Of a stretch of DNA of 17,920 nucleotides, positions 14,026-17,920 are shown one piece after another. The translations under genes and the position numbers were made by a program. The notes beneath the pieces are model-generated. The model worked only from the letters and a program-made list of their open reading frames with translations, was not told the origin of the DNA and made no database searches. How positions within the stretch are numbered: the first letter of the stretch is position 1; every line of letters starts with the position of its first letter. Source of the stretch: CAYXPG01 sp964564845 (GTDB lineage: Bacteria > Planctomycetota > Phycisphaerae > Sedimentisphaerales > Anaerobacaceae); assembly GCA_964564845.1 (NCBI GenBank), contig CAZMCN010000030.1:1-17920 (forward strand), given 5' to 3'.

Positions 14026-14748
14026 ATGGTAAAGATTGCTGAAAAAATAGAACGGGTAAGAGATACTATTAGTTCCGCCTGCGAACGTGTCGGCAGAGAT
14101 ACAACCGAGGTAAAACTCGTTGTCGTAACCAAATCTGTTACTATCGAGGCAATAAAAAAAATCGTTCGTTTGGGCTTTGTCAATCTTGGCGAGAACCGGG
14201 TTCAGCAACTCAGAAAGGTTTCCGCTCAGGTGGCTGAATTTTTGCAAAAGGTCGATGACGAATCTTCTCTGCCCAAAAAGGTTAATTGGCATATGATTGG
14301 CCATCTGCAGCGTAATAAAGTCCGCCATGTTTTACCTGTTGTTTCTCTGATACATTCGGTTGACACACTTCGATTGGCTGAGGAAATAAATGCTTCGGCA
14401 GCAAAGCTGAATTTGTCTGCTAAGGTGCTTCTGCAGGTCAACACATCGAATGAGCCGCAAAAATATGGTGTTCCTGTGGGAGCTGCGGCGCATTTGGCCG
14501 AGCAGATAGTAACCTTGCCAAATTTGAAGCTGGTTGGACTGATGACGATGGCGCCGCTGACGCATAATAAGGACGTTGTTCGTGGCTGTTTTGTGCGGAC
14601 AAGGGAACTGTTTATTGAGATGAAGGGCGAGAAAATAGTCTCCCCTGAGTTTACTGAACTGAGTATGGGTATGAGTTCGGACTACGAAATAGCTGTCGAA
14701 GAGGGGGCTACCATTCTTCGCATCGGCTCGGCGATATTTGCCGGCTGA
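14026..14748 (+). CDS. PLP homeostasis protein, YggS/PROSC family
   Basis: This is a pyridoxal-phosphate-binding protein of the YggS/PLPBP family, which buffers PLP and affects amino-acid balance. No catalytic reaction is known for the family. The 240 residues fit one TIM-barrel domain. Lys36 in VVVTKSV is the expected PLP-linking residue. LGENRVQ (54-60), WHMIGHLQRNK (88-98) and the C-terminal LSMGMSSDYEIAVEEGAT plus RIGSAIF are the family signatures. The start at 14026 has no visible ribosome binding site, so initiation may be weak. The first residues (MVKIAEKIERVR) match family N-termini. It follows the TopoVI-A-like gene after 101 bases and has no evident link to it. Confidence 0.93.
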   Translation: MVKIAEKIERVRDTISSACERVGRDTTEVKLVVVTKSVTIEAIKKIVRLGFVNLGENRVQQLRKVSAQVAEFLQKVDDESSLPKKVNWHMIGHLQRNKVRHVLPVVSLIHSVDTLRLAEEINASAAKLNLSAKVLLQVNTSNEPQKYGVPVGAAAHLAEQIVTLPNLKLVGLMTMAPLTHNKDVVRGCFVRTRELFIEMKGEKIVSPEFTELSMGMSSDYEIAVEEGATILRIGSAIFAG

Positions 14749-14892
14749 TGAATTTAGGTCAGATAAAATACCAAATTCCTTAAACAACAATTCTTTTCAA
14801 ACACCTGGAATATACAGAAGCAAAAAAATAAGAAAAAAACACAAAGTGCCCCTCCGAACAGGACGAAATTGTTTACGAAGATTTCTAACGGA

Positions 14893-15018
14893 ATGACTGT
14901 TAATTCAAAGTCCTATAACGCAATTGGAGGACAGTCTGTGGTTGTTGGTTTTGTCATTCGATTTGTGGCAGTGCTCTATGTAATGCCTGGATTAATCCCT
15001 GAGCTGTCCAGTGAGTAA
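14893..15018 (+). CDS. Possible small membrane peptide upstream of the histidine kinase
   Basis: A short frame ends three bases before the kinase start. With the ATG at 14893 it encodes 41 residues. With the GTG at 14938 it encodes 26, and that start has a strong GGAGG (14926-14930) seven bases upstream. The core VVGFVIRFVAVLYVMPGLI is strongly hydrophobic and could span the membrane once. The frame is open upstream to 14767, so it could also be the end of a decayed gene. The kinase itself has no good ribosome binding site, so translational coupling through this peptide is plausible. I do not recognise a family. Confidence 0.35.
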   Translation: MTVNSKSYNAIGGQSVVVGFVIRFVAVLYVMPGLIPELSSE

Positions 15019-15021
15019 AAG

Positions 15022-16875
15022 ATGAAAATAACAAACACAAGCAAAAAGATTGCTACGGTGGTGATATTCCTTGTGGTTATTGTTACCGTCTGCTGGCTGG
15101 TACAACATAACTTCAGGGATTTTGGAAAGACAGTTGTTACTTTTCTTGTCCTGCTGGCGGCAATTATTCTTGGGTATATTTTCTATAGAAATATCTTTAA
15201 ACCTGTTATAAGCACCGGGGCAGAAGGAGATGAAACGGGCACAAAGAAGTTAAGCTCCAAAAAATTAGATGAACTTCTTGAAAAAAAGGTGCTTCAGCGC
15301 ACAGCGGAACTGGAATCCGCCAATGCGATGCTCAAAGATGAGATTGCGCTGCAGCCGGTAATCCAGAGGAGCTTGCAGCAGCGCATTAAACAGCTCAGTT
15401 GTTTTTATGGGCTGTCCAGGCTTGTTGAGCCGACGCAAATTTCGCTGGAACAAATATTTCAGGAAACGGTCAATCTGATTCGTAACGCATATCGGTTTCC
15501 TAAAGTTACCTGCGTAAGAATTACTTTTGATGGGGTGCAATATGTGACGGATAATTTCCATAAAAGTGAAGTGAGTCAGTATGCACAGATTAAGATGCAT
15601 GGAGAAAAGGCAGGAGCTATTGAGGTTTATTGTCTTGAAGGCAAAACAGACAGTGGCCAGGTTCCGTTTCTTACGGAAGAGCGTGATTTGTTGGATGCGG
15701 TTGCTGAACGGCTGGGTAGCATTGCAGAACGCAAACAGGCGGCGAAAAAGCTGCGGTTATTCCGAAATCTGATAAACAGGTCAAATGACTGTATTTTTGC
15801 TGTAGAGCCCAAGTGGGGGCGTTTTGTGGATGTAAACGACAGGGCGTGTGACAGTCTCGGATATACTCGTGAAGAATTGCTCGACATGACCGTTAAAGAC
15901 ATCGAGGAATCTGTAAAGGATGACCTGTCATGGGAGAATTATGTCGAAGAACTCCAGCTCAAGGGAGATATTATTAAAGAAGGCAAACATAGGCGCAAAG
16001 ACGGAACGGTGTTTTTCGTGGAGACCAGTCTGAAATTTGTAAGTCAGGAAAAAGAAGATTACATAATAGCGGTTACGCGTGATATCGCCGAGCGCAAGCA
16101 GGCGGAGGAAAGACAAGCTAAACTTATACAGGAATTGGAAAGCATTAATCAAAAAGTGGAGGGTATTAATCAGGAATTAAAGGATTTTGCATATATCGTT
16201 TCCCACGATTTAAAGGCGCCGCTGTGGGGAATTAAGGCACTTGCTGATTGGATATCGGCTGATTATTCAGACAAGCTTGGCCAGGAGGGTCAAAAACAGA
16301 TTCAGTCGCTTTTGGTACAGGTCAAAAGGATGCACAATTTGATTGATGGGGTGCTTCAATATTCCAGAGTAGGACGTGTTGAAGAAGAAATGGTTCAGGT
16401 GGATTTGAATGACCTTGTTGGGGAGGTTATTGATATGGTTGCTCCTCCAGAGAACATCGCGATTACGGTCGAAGACCGGTTGCCTGTAGTTGAATGTGGA
16501 AAGACCCGCATTATGCAGGTGTTCCAGAATCTGTTGAGCAATGCCGTCAAATATATGGATAAGCCGCAGGGAGAGGTTAGAGTCGGCTGTGTCGAAGAGG
16601 ATGGTTTCTGGAAATTTAGTGTTGCTGATAATGGACCTGGAATTGAGGAAAGGCATTTCGAAAGAATCTTTAAGATATTCCAAGCATTATCGCCTCAGGA
16701 AGAATTTGAAAGCACCGGTATTGGTCTTACCGTAATAAAGAAAATTGTGGAATTATATGGCGGCAAAGTCTGGGTTCAATCAAAAGTAGGCCACGGCAGT
16801 ACGTTTTTCTTTACATTACCGAAGGCAAAGAAGGAAGTTGCAGATGCAAAACTCGAAGCCAACGTTACTTATTGA
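15022..16875 (+). CDS. Membrane sensor histidine kinase with GAF-like and PAS domains
   Basis: This 617-residue kinase would sense a signal and phosphorylate a response regulator. Two membrane helices (about 10-27 and 37-54) have almost no loop between them, so sensing is probably intracellular or in the membrane. A coiled coil (about 78-125) precedes a GAF-like region (about 125-240) whose QLSCFYGLSRLVE start and PFLTEERDLLDAVAERLGSI end are familiar from environmental kinases. A PAS domain follows (about 245-357, with the RRKDGTVFFVE and VTRDIAERKQAE features). A second coiled coil leads to the H box IVSHDLKAPL (His395). The ATPase domain has the N box NLLSNAVKY (503-511), DNGPGI (536-541) and STGIGLTV. 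All kinase motifs are intact. A response-regulator remnant overlaps its 3' end, and a REC-PAS gene lies 111 bases downstream. Confidence 0.93.
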   Translation: MKITNTSKKIATVVIFLVVIVTVCWLVQHNFRDFGKTVVTFLVLLAAIILGYIFYRNIFKPVISTGAEGDETGTKKLSSKKLDELLEKKVLQRTAELESANAMLKDEIALQPVIQRSLQQRIKQLSCFYGLSRLVEPTQISLEQIFQETVNLIRNAYRFPKVTCVRITFDGVQYVTDNFHKSEVSQYAQIKMHGEKAGAIEVYCLEGKTDSGQVPFLTEERDLLDAVAERLGSIAERKQAAKKLRLFRNLINRSNDCIFAVEPKWGRFVDVNDRACDSLGYTREELLDMTVKDIEESVKDDLSWENYVEELQLKGDIIKEGKHRRKDGTVFFVETSLKFVSQEKEDYIIAVTRDIAERKQAEERQAKLIQELESINQKVEGINQELKDFAYIVSHDLKAPLWGIKALADWISADYSDKLGQEGQKQIQSLLVQVKRMHNLIDGVLQYSRVGRVEEEMVQVDLNDLVGEVIDMVAPPENIAITVEDRLPVVECGKTRIMQVFQNLLSNAVKYMDKPQGEVRVGCVEEDGFWKFSVADNGPGIEERHFERIFKIFQALSPQEEFESTGIGLTVIKKIVELYGGKVWVQSKVGHGSTFFFTLPKAKKEVADAKLEANVTY

Positions 16876-16939
16876 AAATGCTCGCCGGGATATGATTTTG
16901 GTTATATGGTTAAGGCAGTTAGTTATGAAAGGTTTGTGA
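16844..16939 (+). pseudogene. Remnant of a response-regulator gene overlapping the kinase
   Basis: A second frame starts with ATG at 16844, eight bases after AAGGA (16831-16835), and overlaps the kinase 3' end by 32 bases. It runs 31 residues before TGA. The residues KPTLLIENARRDMILV align without gaps to the usual start of a receiver domain (LLVEDNPDD plus a hydrophobic helix), but the Asp of the ED pair has become Asn and the frame ends before the phospho-acceptor. No continuation appears in other frames up to 16986. I read it as a truncated, decayed CheY-like partner of the kinase. Confidence 0.5.
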
Positions 16940-16986
16940 GAGTAATCAGGATGATTAATTTTGCCGGTCCCTAATCGAGTTATAGG

Positions 16987-17799
16987 ATGCCGGATATGGT
17001 TATGGAAAATTCAAGATACAAAATTTTAATGGTTGAAGACGAAGAGCTCTATCGAAAGGCTTTTATGCGATTCGTGAAAGAGGAGGAACTTCAATATGAT
17101 TGCACGGAGGCGGAATCTGTTTCAGAAGCTCGGAGCATATTGAGTTCAGAGAAGTTCGATATTGTGCTCGCTGATTACTCACTCGGAGACGGCACGGCAT
17201 TTGATATTCTGGATTTGGTAAAGGATACCCCCATTATATTTATTACGGGTATCGGTGATGAAAAAGTGGCCGTCAAAGCCTGGAAGGCCGGAGCCTATGA
17301 TTATCTGATAAAGGACTTTGAACGAAACTATATTAAAGCTATCCCGATAACAATTGAAAATGCCATCAAGCATAAAAAAGCGGAAGAGCAAATTCGATTG
17401 CTGACAGGTGCTGTTATGAGCACCGATGATAGTGTTTATATTACCGATATGGAAGGCAACATTATCTTCGTCAACAAAGCATTCTGTGAAACTTACGAAT
17501 ATGGAGAGGAAGAGATTATTGGGAAACACGTTGGTATTTTAAGTGACGAAGAACCTCAAAGCACCGATGAAAAAGATAGTTGCCAAGATTTCGACAACCG
17601 TGAAGTGGACTTATATCACAGGCGGAAAGACGGTGGTGAATTTCCGGTTTCCCTTTCTGTCTCTGCAATTAGAGACGAAAATGAAAACGCATTTGCATTT
17701 GTCGGAGTGGCTCGTGACATTTCAGAACGAATTTTTATAGAAGATAAGGTCAGAACATTGAATCTGAAACTGAAGAGAGGAAGTCGCATAATGGGTTAA
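16987..17799 (+). CDS. Response regulator with REC and PAS domains
   Basis: This is a 270-residue protein with an N-terminal receiver domain (about 12-130). The acidic pair is Glu17/Asp18 in MVEDEE, the phospho-acceptor is Asp63 in LADYSLGDG, the switch Thr is T87 in FITG, and Lys109 lies in YLIKD. A PAS domain follows (about 137-248, with FVNKAFCE and YHRRKDGGEFPV plus GVARDISER). The protein ends shortly after, with a short helix (about 250-270) and no DNA-binding, kinase or cyclase output domain. It may act by protein contact, or it may be the front part of a longer hybrid that has lost its end. The ATG at 16996 (TAGGA about eight bases before it) is as likely a start as 16987. Its position behind the kinase suggests that it is the kinase's present partner. 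Confidence 0.88.
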   Translation: MPDMVMENSRYKILMVEDEELYRKAFMRFVKEEELQYDCTEAESVSEARSILSSEKFDIVLADYSLGDGTAFDILDLVKDTPIIFITGIGDEKVAVKAWKAGAYDYLIKDFERNYIKAIPITIENAIKHKKAEEQIRLLTGAVMSTDDSVYITDMEGNIIFVNKAFCETYEYGEEEIIGKHVGILSDEEPQSTDEKDSCQDFDNREVDLYHRRKDGGEFPVSLSVSAIRDENENAFAFVGVARDISERIFIEDKVRTLNLKLKRGSRIMG

Positions 17800-17902
17800 C
17801 CGTTGCGATTTCCGGCACATTGCACCTACCTGAATTAATAAAGCCGTATTTTTTTTGCTGTTTTATTAAACTGCACTTTCCAAGAAAATTGACGTTAGTT
17901 TA

Positions 17903-17913
17903 GCTCTTTAACA
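17903..17913 (+). promoter_or_regulatory. boxA-like antitermination site (probable rRNA leader)
   Basis: GCTCTTTAACA at 17903-17913 matches the boxA element of bacterial rRNA operon leaders (E. coli form TGCTCTTTAACA), which binds NusB-S10 in the nascent RNA. It is the last recognisable element before the window ends, on the + strand, in a gene-free stretch. A 16S rRNA gene would be expected within a few hundred bases downstream. A possible TTGACG -35 box lies just upstream (17889-17894), but I could not place a good promoter. Confidence 0.6.
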
Positions 17914-17920
17914 ACTGATA

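Noticed and set aside
16480..16840. GHKL ATPase domain of the kinase as a possible partner for the TopoVI-A-like protein
   Set aside because: The domain is part of a complete histidine kinase with an H box and PAS domain, and it lacks the transducer and helix-two-turn-helix parts of a TopoVI B subunit.
17813..17856. Terminator after the REC-PAS gene (CGGC/GCCG followed by a T-run)
   Set aside because: The stem has only four base pairs and a loop of 26 bases, so it is too weak to list, although the T-run at 17849-17856 is suggestive.
1..17920. tRNA genes, insertion sequences, integrase genes or attachment sites
   Set aside because: I found no cloverleaf pattern, transposase or integrase frame, nor flanking direct repeats that would mark a mobile element.

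Overview
The window looks like a piece of bacterial chromosome with moderate GC content. Every convincing gene reads on the + strand. My best guess for the source is a planctomycete of the Phycisphaerae type, possibly from a metagenome. This rests on the gene mix (ribosomal and arginine genes together, a K+-type membrane pyrophosphatase, a topoisomerase VI A-like protein in a bacterium, and a histidine kinase with a GAF-like/PAS sensor) and not on any marker I could compare, so it is inference.

Left part (1-5952): a repeat-rich spacer of about 270 bases carries 7-bp tandem units and a small hairpin. It ends in a good sigma70-type promoter driving rplM-rpsI (ribosomal proteins L13 and S9). Then come argC, a carbon-nitrogen hydrolase (nitrilase family), a HEPN/MNT toxin-antitoxin-type pair, an unrecognised 187-residue protein, and argJ. 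argC and argJ belong to the same pathway but lie about 2.3 kb apart, with the accessory genes between them. argJ carries a second kind of 7-bp tandem repeat inside its reading frame.

Middle part (6008-12488): hppA (membrane pyrophosphatase, closed by a strong terminator), then rsfS (ribosome silencing factor), argS (arginyl-tRNA synthetase, with a sharply AT-rich internal segment), a YjbQ/UPF0047 protein and an MFS transporter whose 3' end contains a run of eight G.

Right part (12489-17920): a non-coding stretch of 341 bases with terminator-like hairpins and a promoter leads into a free-standing homologue of the topoisomerase VI A subunit/Spo11. It has the catalytic tyrosine and Toprim acidic residues, but no B subunit lies in the window. 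A YggS-type PLP-binding protein, a possible small membrane peptide, a sensor histidine kinase, a decayed response-regulator start and a REC-PAS protein follow. The last bases contain a near-perfect boxA antitermination site, which suggests that an rRNA operon begins just past the right edge.

The most unusual items are the orphan TopoVI-A/Spo11-like gene, the two heptanucleotide repeat families (one inside argJ), the compositional mosaic in argS and the response-regulator remnant behind the kinase. I did not find a clear multi-gene system of unknown type. The nearest candidates are the TopoVI-A orphan and the HEPN/MNT plus unknown-protein cluster.
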